Shown here: positions 1-8,191 of the stretch, piece after piece
Layout of the letters: each line of letters opens with the position of its first letter
Numbering within the stretch: position 1 is the stretch's first letter
From: Burkholderiales bacterium RIFCSPHIGHO2_12_FULL_61_11
Lineage (GTDB): Bacteria > Pseudomonadota > Gammaproteobacteria > Burkholderiales > Burkholderiaceae_C
DNA: 15,107 bases
Direction: 5' to 3'
Assembly (NCBI GenBank): GCA_001770785.1
Contig: MERZ01000341.1
Span: 4,066 to 19,172 of the forward strand
The notes under the pieces: model-generated
Told to the model about the DNA's origin: nothing
The model's input: only the letters and a program-made list of their open reading frames with translations
Databases searched by the model: none
Made by a program: the position numbers and the translations under genes

Positions 1-260
1 CGTGCAGCGCCTGCTCCGGCAAAGGCGTTGTCAAAACGGCGCGAAGCGTGAGCTACGACATCCTGCGTGAAATTTTGCGCGAGGCGCGGCAGTTCAATCC
101 ACGGGAATTCAGGGTGGTGGCATCGCCCAAGGTGATTGAGTTTTTTCTGGATGAGGAAAGCCAGCACCTGGCGAGCCTGAGCGACTTTATCGGCAAACCC
201 ATCTCACTGCAGGCCGAAGCGGCCATGGCGCAGGAACAGTACGATATTGTGCTGCTATAA
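1..260 (+). CDS. rng: Ribonuclease G (RNase E/G family), C-terminal 85 residues, 5' end outside window
   Basis: The reading frame is open from base 3, so the gene enters from the left; the GTG at 48 is internal. RNase G is an endoribonuclease that matures the 5' end of 16S rRNA and cleaves mRNAs. Seen here: a CxxC pair (CSAC, bases 3-14) followed by SGKG, which matches the zinc-link cysteines between catalytic domain and C-terminal dimerisation region in the RNase E/G family. After it comes the conserved tail with ILREARQFNPREFRVVASPK and the end SDFIGKPISLQAE...QYDIVLL. The stop TAA (258-260) overlaps the 3' end of the convergent glycosyltransferase gene by 6 nt. The family call rests on remembered similarity along the whole visible stretch and is strong. 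The catalytic domain cannot be judged from this window. Confidence 0.93.
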   Translation, partial: CSACSGKGVVKTARSVSYDILREILREARQFNPREFRVVASPKVIEFFLDEESQHLASLSDFIGKPISLQAEAAMAQEQYDIVLL

Positions 261-1358
261 GCCGGGTTGCGTCTTGGTCGAGTCAAAGCGGGTGAGAAGA
301 CGCAGCGCTTGCTCCAGCACTTGTTGGGGAGTTATAGCCGCGAGGCAGTCGCTTCGGCTTTGCCTGTGGTCTTCACAGCCCGCCCGCCCGCAGGGCACGC
401 ACGGAAGCTTGGCTTGAAGCACCGTGACGTTGGATTCTGTTTGCACCAGACCTGCTCGCTGAAACAGCTGGACCGTCTTGGCCTGGTTCGGCCACGGACC
501 CCAGCGCAAGGGATTCGTAGGTCCAAAAATCGCAATGACGGGCAACCCGGTTGCCGCCGCCAAGTGGGTGAGAGATGTGTCCGGACCTATGTACAACGCG
601 GCTTTTCCCAGTAGAGTAGTCAGTTGATTGAAGTCCAGGCGGCCGACAAGATTCAGCAGCTGGGGCGGCGTGGCCAAATCAAGAAGCGATGCGACGCATT
701 CACGATCACGAGTGCCCGGGCCACCGGTGAGCATGACTTGTCTCTGGCGCACGAGCAGCTCGCGCACGAGGGTATGAAAATGGTCGAGTGGCCACTGCTT
801 GTAGGGCCACATGGAGGGCGCATGCACGATGACGGCCCCGGGATGAAGATTTGCCAGCACGTCGGCCGGGAGATCGTGGGCGCGCGGCAGCACCGTTTGG
901 GGGATGACAGGTTTATCCTTCGTCCATGGCGAAAGCAACTGCAGTTTTTCGGCCGCTACATGAACCGCCCCCCTGTCACCGGCGCTACGGACCACGTGCG
1001 TGAGCAGCAACTGCTTCCACCAGTTGCTGCTGCCGTGTTCTGGAAGAATTCCACTGCGGTAGGGCGCGGCAATCCAGCCCATCAGGTGGGCACGGTCGCT
1101 TGCTTGTGTTATCAGGGCGAGGTCATAGCGTCGCCAGAGTCGGCTCACCACCGACCGGATTCCGGTCCGACCGGGGCGATGCGGAAACTCGATCAGGCAA
1201 TTCACATCCGGATTGCCTCGCAGCATGCCGAGTGTTCCTGAGAAGCCCATCACATCGATCATGGCCGATGGCCACCGCTCACGCGCGGCGCGAATCAGGG
1301 GGCTTGCCAGAAACACATCTCCGATTTGGCGGGTTTCGATGACCAGAATACGCTTCAT
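255..1358 (-). CDS. Glycosyltransferase family 9 protein (ADP-heptose:LPS heptosyltransferase type)
   Basis: A 367-aa protein of normal length for GT9 heptosyltransferases, which add heptose from ADP-heptose to the inner core of LPS at the cytoplasmic face. Seen: an N-terminal Rossmann start MKRILVIETRQIGDVFLASP with the Asp after QIG (residue 14) in the position of the family's catalytic base; an acceptor-side domain; and the signature YIGPDTSLTHLAAATG followed by PVIAIFGPTNPLRWGPWP for nucleotide-sugar binding. Near the C terminus is a Cys cluster (CVPCGRAGCEDH...SRSDC) typical of the WaaQ/RfaQ-like branch. Its ATG overlaps the TGA of the ligase gene by 4 nt (ATGA), so it is the last gene of the msbA operon. 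The exact acceptor sugar is not determinable, so no symbol is given. Confidence 0.88.
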   Translation of the reverse strand: MKRILVIETRQIGDVFLASPLIRAARERWPSAMIDVMGFSGTLGMLRGNPDVNCLIEFPHRPGRTGIRSVVSRLWRRYDLALITQASDRAHLMGWIAAPYRSGILPEHGSSNWWKQLLLTHVVRSAGDRGAVHVAAEKLQLLSPWTKDKPVIPQTVLPRAHDLPADVLANLHPGAVIVHAPSMWPYKQWPLDHFHTLVRELLVRQRQVMLTGGPGTRDRECVASLLDLATPPQLLNLVGRLDFNQLTTLLGKAALYIGPDTSLTHLAAATGLPVIAIFGPTNPLRWGPWPNQAKTVQLFQRAGLVQTESNVTVLQAKLPCVPCGRAGCEDHRQSRSDCLAAITPQQVLEQALRLLTRFDSTKTQPGL

Positions 1359-2599
1359 GCGGGCTTTATTTCAACTTGGGGATCGGATTCGTCAGTCTGT
1401 GCCAGTAGCCAGGCAAGCAGGCCTGCATAGAGATGCCCCTCGGTAAAATCCGTCAGCAGCGAATTGAACAGACAGCCCACCGCAAACGCCAGGCTGACAC
1501 CAAGGAGCGATGAACTCACCTTTTTCCCCTGGAGTTTTTGAATCAGGGGCGCCAGCAGCCAGACAAGGAAAAGCACCAGTGCCGGGGCACCACCGCTGAC
1601 CAGCATCAAGAGATACTGATTGTGCGGGTTGTTTGCTTTCACCCAGGGGGCTTGCAGATAGGCGCTTTTGACAGGATCGTCCGCATAGCGTTGTTGGGCG
1701 ATTCGTTCATGAACTTGCCCATACCGCGCAAATCCTGCGCCGGTCACAAAGTGCTCTTTGGCGAGTGCAAGCGCATTGCGCAGCAACTCGAGCCGTATTC
1801 CCGTTGAGGACAGCGCGGTCCCTGTAGGGGTTTGTGCACCTGCAATCGTTTCGCTCAAACGGGTTCGGACCGCCGAAGATCCCATGGCCAGGATGACGGC
1901 GGCCAGAGGCAAGAGGATCAAGGCGCCCCAGCGCCAACGGGGCGGACTGTGAAGCCAGGCGGCGTAGCCGACCATCACCAGCAGCACGACATGGCCAGTC
2001 CGGCCATCAATGGCAAACAGCACTGTCAGGGCGAGGAAGGCCGCTGCCACGCGCAGGAGCCAGGGCTTGCGGTAATGGTGGGCTTGCTGCAGGGCGAGGA
2101 AGGCGCAAACTGACAGCCCAAAGCCTGACGATATGCGCCGTGAAGTCAGTTGGCTCGCGAGTCCCGGATCCAGCAGGGCCACCCAATGGACGGCGCCGTA
2201 TCCGACAGCGCTGATGACTAACGCATTAAAAAACAGGCGCTTGCGCGACGTCAGATGAAACAGCGCAAGAAGCACCGGTGCCATGATCAGTTCGTGATAA
2301 CGATTCAAGGTGTGCAAAGCCAGCAGGTTAAAGCCTTCCAGCCATAAAGTGTGCAAGGCGGCGTACGCCAGAAAAATCAGTCCCGCGGCCATCACGGGTT
2401 GCCTCCATGGTCTGATATGCCACACGGCAGGGGCCGCCGCAGCGGCCAGCAGCGACAGAACCAGCAAGGACAGGGAAGTTCCGGCAGTGGAAAAGGGAAG
2501 AAAGAAACCGAGCGCCCCCAGCGCTATACAAAGAGCCCAGTCAAGCGGCCGCGCGAGGCGTGCGGCGGGCGTCGGTAAACTGGTACTTGCAACGCTCAC
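1355..2599 (-). CDS. O-antigen ligase/polymerase family membrane protein (WaaL-like, Wzy_C domain)
   Basis: A 414-aa polytopic inner-membrane protein with about 10-12 hydrophobic segments along its length. WaaL-type ligases move undecaprenyl-linked O-polysaccharide onto lipid A-core in the periplasm. Support: the central DGRTGH motif (a conserved Arg region of the Wzy_C family) and, after a long periplasmic-loop-like stretch, NNPHNQYLLML with a His near residue 326 that matches the conserved HNxYL of ligases. The position directly after msbA and before a core glycosyltransferase fits a ligase better than a Wzy polymerase, but the two share the domain and cannot be separated by motif alone. 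Start is GTG at 2599; GTGA overlaps the msbA stop by 4 nt. The 3' end overlaps the GT9 start by 4 nt. Confidence 0.82.
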   Translation of the reverse strand: MSVASTSLPTPAARLARPLDWALCIALGALGFFLPFSTAGTSLSLLVLSLLAAAAAPAVWHIRPWRQPVMAAGLIFLAYAALHTLWLEGFNLLALHTLNRYHELIMAPVLLALFHLTSRKRLFFNALVISAVGYGAVHWVALLDPGLASQLTSRRISSGFGLSVCAFLALQQAHHYRKPWLLRVAAAFLALTVLFAIDGRTGHVVLLVMVGYAAWLHSPPRWRWGALILLPLAAVILAMGSSAVRTRLSETIAGAQTPTGTALSSTGIRLELLRNALALAKEHFVTGAGFARYGQVHERIAQQRYADDPVKSAYLQAPWVKANNPHNQYLLMLVSGGAPALVLFLVWLLAPLIQKLQGKKVSSSLLGVSLAFAVGCLFNSLLTDFTEGHLYAGLLAWLLAQTDESDPQVEIKPA

Positions 2600-4365
2600 G
2601 AGTCCCCCCTCTGGAGTGCGTGCAGGTGCGCGTAGCGACCACCCCGGGCCATTAGCTCAGCGTGGGTTCCACTGTCCACCAGATGGCCATGTTCCATGAC
2701 GACCACGCGATCTGCCTGCGAGATTGTCGATAGCCGGTGCGCCACCACGAGGGTGGTACGCCCGTGCATGAGGCGCTGAAGGGCTTCCTGCACAAAGCGT
2801 TCTGATTCCGCATCAAGCGCCGAAGTTGCCTCATCAAGAATCAGGATGGGCGCATCTTTGTACAGTGCCCGCGCAATCGCCAGGCGCTGGCGCTGGCCGC
2901 CCGATAGTTGCATGGCGTTGTGGCCCAGGACGGTGTCCAAACTCTCGGGCAACTCGGCCAGCAGCGCAGCCAGGTTGGCGGCTCCCAGGCATTCCCTGAC
3001 TCGCTTACGGTCAACTGGCTGGCCGAGTGCCACGTTCACGGCAATGCTGCTGTTGAGCAACACGACATGTTGGCTGACAAGTGAAAATTGCGAGCGCAGG
3101 CAGGCGAGGTTCCAGGTACGGATGTCCTGGCCATCCAGGCGGACCGCGCCAGAACTGATTTCAACAAATCTGGGCAGCAAATTCACCAGGGTTGTCTTGC
3201 CCGAGCCGGAAGCACCAACGATGGCGAGGGTTTCTCCTGCCCTGATGGAAAGGTTGAGCTGGTTGAGCGCGGGAACCGCATCGGCCTTATAGACCACGCT
3301 GACATTGGAAAATTCGATGTCGCCGCTCGCTCTGGCTTTCACAAATTCGCCCCCGGTTTCGTCTGGATTCAGATTCATGAGGTCCAAGCCGCGCTCCAGT
3401 GCGGCCAGTCCCCGGGTCACTGGTGTGGTGCCATCCGAGAGGCTTTTGAAGGGTGCAACCAGCAGCAGCATGGCGGTGACAAAGGCCACAAAGCCGCCCA
3501 CGGTGGTCGTGCTTTCAGCGCTCTGCAGGAGCGCGATGGAAATCACCGCGGAAAGCGCTATGGCCACCAGCACTTGCGTGATGGCGCTCATGCCGGCGTA
3601 TGCAGCGGTGGACTTCATGGAGAGGCGACGCAGTGAATGGCTCAGGAGGTCAAAGCGGCTGGCCTGGCTGGCTTGTGCGCCATGCAGGCGGACGTCCCGA
3701 TGGGCCATGACATTTTCCTCGACCACATAGGCCAGTTCATCCGTGGCGGTCTGGCTTTGCTTGGTGAGGCGGTAGAGCCGCTTGGAAAGAACCTGAATGA
3801 CCAGCGCCACGGCCGGAAACAACAGTGCGACGATCAGCGTCAGTTTCCAGTTCAAATAGACCAGATACCCGATCAGCGCCAACAGTGTCAGTACATCCCG
3901 AGCGAGCCTCAAAATGGCGTTGATCAGCATCGAAGAGCCATTGAATACCTCATAGACGACGGTATTGGCAAGAGCGCTGGAACTTTGATTAACGAACAAG
4001 GTCAGCCGGGCACTTAACAGTTTGCCAAACATGGCGGAGCGCAGGCGCAGCAAACCATCGTTGGTGACCTTGGCTAGCGCAAATTGCGCCAAAAATCCGG
4101 AGAGCCCGCGCACGGTGAACAGCAGCATCAATGCGAGCGGAACCAGCCAGATGTTGAAGGAGCCACTCTGAAAGCCACGATCGAGCAGTGGTTTGAGCAG
4201 GGCGGGCAGAAAAGGCTCGGTTGCCGACGCCACGATGGTCGCGCCGATGCCCAGCGCCCAGCCTGACCGCGAGCCGCTGAAATATGGCCAGACTCGGGCA
4301 ATTCTGCGCAGAATGGACTCTTTTGCAGCTGGGACAATTGTGGCGATTTCGGGTCGCTGCGTCAT
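2596..4365 (-). CDS. msbA: Lipid A-core flippase, ABC exporter MsbA
   Basis: A 589-aa half-transporter: six hydrophobic segments in the first ~330 residues, then an ATPase domain. MsbA flips lipid A-core across the inner membrane as a homodimer. Seen: Walker A GASGSGKTT (about residue 384), Q-loop FSLVSQ, ABC signature LSGGQRQR (about 487), Walker B ILILDEATSALD (about 505) and H-loop VVAHRLS (about 539). The ATG at 4365 is chosen because the family begins there (MTQRPEIA...) and because it makes an ATGA overlap with the small membrane gene upstream. The frame stays open to 4737, but that extension is low-complexity nonsense crossing the divergent promoter region. The neighbours, a ligase and a core glycosyltransferase coupled by 4-nt overlaps, agree with an LPS role. 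Confidence 0.93.
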   Translation of the reverse strand: MTQRPEIATIVPAAKESILRRIARVWPYFSGSRSGWALGIGATIVASATEPFLPALLKPLLDRGFQSGSFNIWLVPLALMLLFTVRGLSGFLAQFALAKVTNDGLLRLRSAMFGKLLSARLTLFVNQSSSALANTVVYEVFNGSSMLINAILRLARDVLTLLALIGYLVYLNWKLTLIVALLFPAVALVIQVLSKRLYRLTKQSQTATDELAYVVEENVMAHRDVRLHGAQASQASRFDLLSHSLRRLSMKSTAAYAGMSAITQVLVAIALSAVISIALLQSAESTTTVGGFVAFVTAMLLLVAPFKSLSDGTTPVTRGLAALERGLDLMNLNPDETGGEFVKARASGDIEFSNVSVVYKADAVPALNQLNLSIRAGETLAIVGASGSGKTTLVNLLPRFVEISSGAVRLDGQDIRTWNLACLRSQFSLVSQHVVLLNSSIAVNVALGQPVDRKRVRECLGAANLAALLAELPESLDTVLGHNAMQLSGGQRQRLAIARALYKDAPILILDEATSALDAESERFVQEALQRLMHGRTTLVVAHRLSTISQADRVVVMEHGHLVDSGTHAELMARGGRYAHLHALQRGDS

Positions 4366-4580
4366 GATAAGCGCTCTGGTTGAGAGGCGACAGTCTTGGG
4401 CGTGCGCTGGTTGAACAGCAAAGTAGCCACGCCACAAATGACCAGTAAGAGCTTGGAGATGTTGATGATCGCCATGGACAACCCCACGGAAGCTGCAGCC
4501 ATGCAAATGATGGCCAACCGTAAATTGATTGTCTTTTTTAGCAAATTGGTCGCGGTGGTCGCCTGAAGAGTAACGCGCAT
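4362..4580 (-). CDS. Small two-helix membrane protein coupled to msbA (possible N-terminal remnant of an O-antigen ligase/polymerase)
   Basis: A 72-aa reading frame from ATG 4580 (a TTG at 4595 is an alternative start). It has two hydrophobic stretches, about residues 21-40 (LRLAIICMAAASVGLSMAII) and 42-57 (ISKLLLVICGVATLLF), and a short polar tail. I do not recognise a characterised family. The pattern of two helices joined by a short turn resembles the first helices of WaaL/Wzy proteins, so it may be what remains of a larger gene, or a genuine small membrane protein. For reality: its TGA overlaps the msbA ATG by 4 nt, the same coupling seen at the two downstream junctions, and it is first in the operon. 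Against: no strong ribosome binding site and no known homolog in memory. Confidence 0.55.
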   Translation of the reverse strand: MRVTLQATTATNLLKKTINLRLAIICMAAASVGLSMAIINISKLLLVICGVATLLFNQRTPKTVASQPERLS

Positions 4581-4675
4581 TATCGATGATTCCAATTAAG
4601 CGCCAGGCGCTCAAAATTACGCGGCGCCCTGCTATGCTTATCAGGTAATTTCCCTGGCAAATTTTCCCCAAGTTA
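4581..4675. promoter_or_regulatory. Divergent intergenic region with a 13-bp palindrome between the msbA operon and the GT2-tolB unit
   Basis: About 95 bp separate two divergent transcription units, so both promoters are expected here. Seen: a perfect odd palindrome AGCGCCAGGCGCT at 4599-4611. On the minus strand TTGAGC (4610-4615) lies 17 bp before AATCAT, a weak promoter-like pair whose spacer contains most of the palindrome. On the plus strand TATGCT (4633-4638) is a -10-like hexamer without a convincing -35. A regulator binding the palindrome could affect the minus-strand promoter; this is inference. Confidence 0.35.
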
Positions 4676-5467
4676 TTGAAATGGTATTCGTTGACCAGCC
4701 TATCCGTCACAGTGATCACCAAGAATGAGGCAAACAATATTGCCGACTGCTTGCGTTCCGTTCGGTTCGCAGATCAGGTCGTCGTGCTGGATTCTGGCAG
4801 CACGGATGAGACCGTCCAAATTGCCCGGTCCATGGATGCCGAGGTCAGCATCGATCCCGACTGGCAGGGGTTTGGCATCCAGAAAAATCGGGCGCTGGAT
4901 GCCTCAACATGCGATTGGGTGCTGTCCCTTGATGCAGACGAGCGTGTGACGCCCGAGTTGTCGCAGGAAATTCAAGCGCAGCTTGCACAGGTGCAGGTCA
5001 GCGGTCAATCCGTGGCTTTTGCAATTCCCCGGCTGACCCAATTTTGCGGTGTGTGGATTCGGCACTGTGGCTGGACGCCTGACTATGTGCTCAGAGTGTT
5101 CAAGCGTGGCGAAGCGCGCTTTAGCGACGATTTGGTGCACGAAGAATTACAGCTCATTAGTGCCAATACTGCTGTTGTTCGTTTGAAGCACCCGCTTTTG
5201 CACTACAGTTATCCAACCTCTGAACATTATTGGCGCAAGCTCCAGCGCTACAGCCAGGATTGGGCCCGTCAACGGCATGCGCGTGGGCGGAAGGCCACAA
5301 TCACGCGCGCTGCATTGTCGGCCGTAACGGCTTTTATTCGCAGCTATGTGTTTCAGTTGGGTTTTTTAGATGGCGCTATGGGCTTTGCAGTGTGTACCAT
5401 GCAGGCCCAGTCAGCATTTGGCAAATATTTCGAGTTGTATTGTTTAGGCCGTGAACATGACAAGTGA
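4676..5467 (+). CDS. Family 2 glycosyltransferase, LPS core type (WaaE/KdtX-like)
   Basis: A 263-aa GT-A fold enzyme without membrane anchor. WaaE/KdtX-type members add a hexose to the inner-core heptose of LPS. Seen: N-terminal LSVTVITKNEANNIADCL, then VVLDSGSTDET, the segment DPDWQGFGIQKNRALD, and the acidic metal/nucleotide motif LSLDADERV near residue 88. These match this branch closely from memory. No ATG lies in frame at the start: TTG at 4676 and TTG at 4691 (giving a protein starting TSLSVTVITKNE) are both possible, and neither has a clear ribosome binding site. It is head-to-head with the msbA operon and its last 11 nt overlap tolB, so the two genes share a transcript. The sugar and acceptor are not resolvable. 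Confidence 0.87.
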   Translation: MKWYSLTSLSVTVITKNEANNIADCLRSVRFADQVVVLDSGSTDETVQIARSMDAEVSIDPDWQGFGIQKNRALDASTCDWVLSLDADERVTPELSQEIQAQLAQVQVSGQSVAFAIPRLTQFCGVWIRHCGWTPDYVLRVFKRGEARFSDDLVHEELQLISANTAVVRLKHPLLHYSYPTSEHYWRKLQRYSQDWARQRHARGRKATITRAALSAVTAFIRSYVFQLGFLDGAMGFAVCTMQAQSAFGKYFELYCLGREHDK

Positions 5468-6767
5468 TTTTTTTTCTCAGACCTTGCTTAAGCGTCGGGC
5501 CACTCTCAAGGGCTTGGCCGGTGTGGGATTGTTCGCCAGTTGCGCGGGCTATGCCTTTGCGCAATTCCGCGTGGAAGTGTCCGGTGTAGGCCTGACTCAA
5601 CTGCCCATCGCCATAGCCCCATTTCGGGGAGAGGCCCAAGCGCCGCAAAAAATCGGCGCCATCGTCAGGGCCGATCTTGAGCGCAGCGGCATGTTTCGCG
5701 CAGTTGACACTGCTGGCTTGGTGGCCGACGAGAACACGCGCCCAGACCTGGCAAGCTGGCGGCAAAAGGGCGCGGACGCGATGGTGACCGGAAGCGTTTC
5801 GCCGCTTGCCGACGGACGCTTTGATGTCCGGCTCCGCTTGTGGGATATCGTGCGGGGGCAGGACTTTGGCGGCCAGAGCTATATCGTCAGTCAGGGTGAT
5901 TTGCGTCTGTCCGCCCACCGTATTTCAGACTTCGTGTACGAAAAGCTGACCGGCGAAAAAGGGATTTTTTCCACGCGCATAGCCTACGTGACCAAGGCGG
6001 CCCAGCGCTACAACCTCTGGGTGGCCGATTCCGACGGGGAGGGTGCCCAGTCGGCCCTGACGAGTCCAGAGCCCATCATTTCTCCTTCATGGGCGCCCAA
6101 TGGCGCCCAGTTGGCTTATGTTTCTTTCGAGTCCCGCAAGCCGGTGATTTATTCGCATGATGTGGCCACTGGAAAGCGGCGGCTGCTGGCCAACTTCAGG
6201 GGCTCCAACAGTGCGCCGGCGTGGTCACCGGACGGCAAACAACTGGTTGCCACGCTGAGCCGTGCTGGCGGCTCGCAGATTTTCGCCATAGGCCTCAATG
6301 GGGGAGACCCCAAGAGACTGACGCAGTCATCCAGCATCGACACCGAGCCGGCCTATTCACCCGACGGAAGATACATCTATTTCGTAAGTGATCGCGGTGG
6401 CGCCCCACAGATTTACCGTATGAGCCCGGCGGGCGGCAATCCTGAAAGAGTCACGTTTTCTGGCAGCTACAACATCTCCCCGGCGGTAAGCCCCGATGGT
6501 CGTTGGCTGGCCTATGTTTCAAGGGTGGGCGGTGCGTATAAACTTCATGTCATGGAACTTGCCAATGGAACGGTTACTTCAATTACGGACACCACGGCCG
6601 ATGAAAGGCCCAGTTTTGCACCCAATAGCCGCTTGATTGTGTATGCCACCCAGCAGCAGGGCAAGGAAGCCCTGATGACAACAACGCTCGATGGCAAGAT
6701 CAAGGCCAGACTGTCTGGTGTCGGCGGTGACATCCGGGAACCCGATTGGGGACCTTTTCAACGTTAG
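5457..6767 (+). CDS. tolB: Tol-Pal system periplasmic protein TolB
   Basis: A 436-aa periplasmic protein of usual TolB length. It binds Pal and links the inner-membrane TolQRA motor to the outer membrane during constriction. Seen: a signal peptide with KRRATLK (residues 12-18), a hydrophobic core and a likely cut after AFA (residue 35). Then comes the TolB N-terminal domain (about 38-160: PIAIAPFRGE..., ...GDLRLSAHRISDFVYEKLTGEKGIFSTRIAYV) and a beta-propeller of PD40 repeats (SPSWAPNG, APAWSPDGKQ, EPAYSPDGRY, SPAVSPDGRW, RPSFAPNSR). ATG 5457 is preferred over GTG 5451 because AGG at 5446-5448 is 8 nt before it. It overlaps the glycosyltransferase 3' end by 11 nt. The RR-x-x-LK start is Tat-like, unusual for TolB. 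Confidence 0.95.
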   Translation: MTSDFFSQTLLKRRATLKGLAGVGLFASCAGYAFAQFRVEVSGVGLTQLPIAIAPFRGEAQAPQKIGAIVRADLERSGMFRAVDTAGLVADENTRPDLASWRQKGADAMVTGSVSPLADGRFDVRLRLWDIVRGQDFGGQSYIVSQGDLRLSAHRISDFVYEKLTGEKGIFSTRIAYVTKAAQRYNLWVADSDGEGAQSALTSPEPIISPSWAPNGAQLAYVSFESRKPVIYSHDVATGKRRLLANFRGSNSAPAWSPDGKQLVATLSRAGGSQIFAIGLNGGDPKRLTQSSSIDTEPAYSPDGRYIYFVSDRGGAPQIYRMSPAGGNPERVTFSGSYNISPAVSPDGRWLAYVSRVGGAYKLHVMELANGTVTSITDTTADERPSFAPNSRLIVYATQQQGKEALMTTTLDGKIKARLSGVGGDIREPDWGPFQR

Positions 6768-6818
6768 CCATTTTTGAATTTGTCATTTTATTTTCTTGAT
6801 TATTAGTAAAGGTATTTC

Positions 6819-7355
6819 ATGAAGCGTATTCTTTTCTCCATTTTCTCTTCCCTTGTTCTTGCCGCCACGCTGGCGGGCTGCGGCTCCGACGTCAAGCTAA
6901 GTGATGTCCCCGTGGAAGACAGAACGGCCAGCGCAACGGCGGGTAGCGGCGCCGGCGGAGCCGCCAGCAGCAGTGTGGCCCCGGTGCAGATTGGCGCGAC
7001 AGATGTATCGGGCGCCGGTCCTGTCAATACGGCCAAAATCGTCTACTTTGATTTCGATAGCTACGTGGTCAAGCCGGAATTCCAGAGCCTCATTGAAGCG
7101 CATGCCAAGTACCTGACGGCCAACAAGGCCCGCAAAATGGCGATTGAGGGACATACCGACGAGCGCGGCGGGCGTGAGTACAACCTGGCCTTGGGACAAA
7201 AGCGCGCTGAAGCGGTGCGCCGTGCCTTGGCGCTCCTGGGCGTCGCGGACGCGCAGGTCGAGGCCGTGAGTTTTGGCAAGGAAAAGCCTGCGGCTTCGGG
7301 CAGCGACGAAGAATCGATGGCCAAAAACCGCCGCGCCGAAATCAACTACCGTTAA
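6819..7355 (+). CDS. pal: Peptidoglycan-associated lipoprotein Pal
   Basis: A 178-aa outer-membrane lipoprotein that binds peptidoglycan through an OmpA-like domain and TolB on release. Seen: a lipoprotein signal ending in the lipobox LAGC, giving acylation at Cys21. Then comes a Ser/Ala/Gly-rich linker (about 22-65) and the OmpA domain (about 68-178) with KIVYFDFDSYVVKPEF, EGHTDERGGREYNLALGQKRAEAV and the terminal MAKNRRAEINYR. The Asp and Arg positions of the diaminopimelate pocket are present (HTDERG; NLALGQKRA). AAAGG at 6808-6812 is a good ribosome binding site 6 nt before the ATG. An AT-rich gap of 51 bp separates it from tolB, with no terminator seen, so co-transcription is likely. Confidence 0.95.
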   Translation: MKRILFSIFSSLVLAATLAGCGSDVKLSDVPVEDRTASATAGSGAGGAASSSVAPVQIGATDVSGAGPVNTAKIVYFDFDSYVVKPEFQSLIEAHAKYLTANKARKMAIEGHTDERGGREYNLALGQKRAEAVRRALALLGVADAQVEAVSFGKEKPAASGSDEESMAKNRRAEINYR

Positions 7356-7370
7356 GCCGGAATCCGAGCT

Positions 7371-8135
7371 GTGAAAATGTTGTTCAGAACTGCCGCAGCA
7401 GTGGTGGCTATCGTGCTGGCATTCAATGCGCATGCGGCGCTGTTTGAAGACGACGAGGCGCGCAGAGCCATCCTCGATTTACGTCAAAAGGTCGATGCTT
7501 CGCAGCAGCGTACGACGGATGATCTGAGAAGAGCCGTTGATGACAATGCTCAGCTGCGCCGCAGCGTGCTCGATCTGTCCAACCAGATTGAGGCGCTGCG
7601 TCACGAAATTGCCACGCTGCGCGGGCAAAATGAGCAGCTGTCCAGGGCGATTTCCGATACGCAGCGCGGCCAGAAAGACCTGGTGCAGGGCGTCGACGAG
7701 CGCTTGCGGAAATTTGAACCTGGCAAGGTCCTGGTCGATGGCAAGGAGATTGTGGCCGAGCCGGCTGAAAAGCAGGAATTCGAAGTGGCCCTTGCCACTC
7801 TTCGCAAGGGCGATTTTGCTGCCGCTCAAACCGGTTTCGTGTCCTTCATGAAACGCTATCCGCAAAGCGGCTACCGATCTTCTGCACTGTTCTGGCTGGG
7901 CAATGCCCAGTATGCGTTGCGCAACTACCAGGAGGCAGTGACCAATTTCCGTGCTCTGGTGACGGCCGAGCCGGATCACATCCGAGCACCGGAAGCGCTT
8001 TTGTCGATCGCCAATTGCCAGGTCGAACTCAAGGACCTCAAGTCGGCTCGCAAAACGCTCGAGGACCTCGTGAAGGCGTATCCGCAGTCTGAAGCGGCAT
8101 CCGTGGCCAAGGGGCGCCTGACCAAGCTCAAATAG
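7371..8135 (+). CDS. cpoB: Tol-Pal system coordinator CpoB (YbgF)
   Basis: A 254-aa periplasmic protein. CpoB connects Tol-Pal driven outer-membrane constriction with septal peptidoglycan synthesis (PBP1B/LpoB) in Enterobacteria. Seen: a signal peptide ending NAHA (residues 1-22); a long charged and Gln/Leu-rich stretch (about 28-105) that reads as coiled coil, the trimerisation region; then TPR-type repeats (about 133-254): FEVALATLRKGDFAAAQTGF, ALFWLGNAQYALRNYQEAVT, ALLSIANCQVELKDLKSA. GGAA at 7359-7362 lies 8 nt before GTG 7371, which favours GTG over the ATG at 7377. It follows pal by 15 nt, the standard order tolB-pal-cpoB. Confidence 0.93.
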   Translation: MKMLFRTAAAVVAIVLAFNAHAALFEDDEARRAILDLRQKVDASQQRTTDDLRRAVDDNAQLRRSVLDLSNQIEALRHEIATLRGQNEQLSRAISDTQRGQKDLVQGVDERLRKFEPGKVLVDGKEIVAEPAEKQEFEVALATLRKGDFAAAQTGFVSFMKRYPQSGYRSSALFWLGNAQYALRNYQEAVTNFRALVTAEPDHIRAPEALLSIANCQVELKDLKSARKTLEDLVKAYPQSEAASVAKGRLTKLK

Positions 8136-8191
8136 CCACCATTGTTGATGCTTCAATTGCCCGTGCAACACCACAGTGCGTCAGCAGCGGC

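Noticed and set aside
624..1241. A 205-aa plus-strand frame inside the GT9 gene
   Set aside because: Antisense shadow: the opposite strand encodes a complete glycosyltransferase and this frame shows no domain or ribosome binding site.
4366..4737. N-terminal extension of the msbA frame by 124 codons
   Set aside because: The added residues resemble no MsbA, cross the divergent promoter region and overlap the coupled small membrane gene. The ATG at 4365 gives the normal family length.
7479..8174. A 231-aa minus-strand frame over cpoB
   Set aside because: Shadow of the cpoB codons. No recognisable family, and the opposite-strand protein has signal peptide, coiled coil and TPRs.
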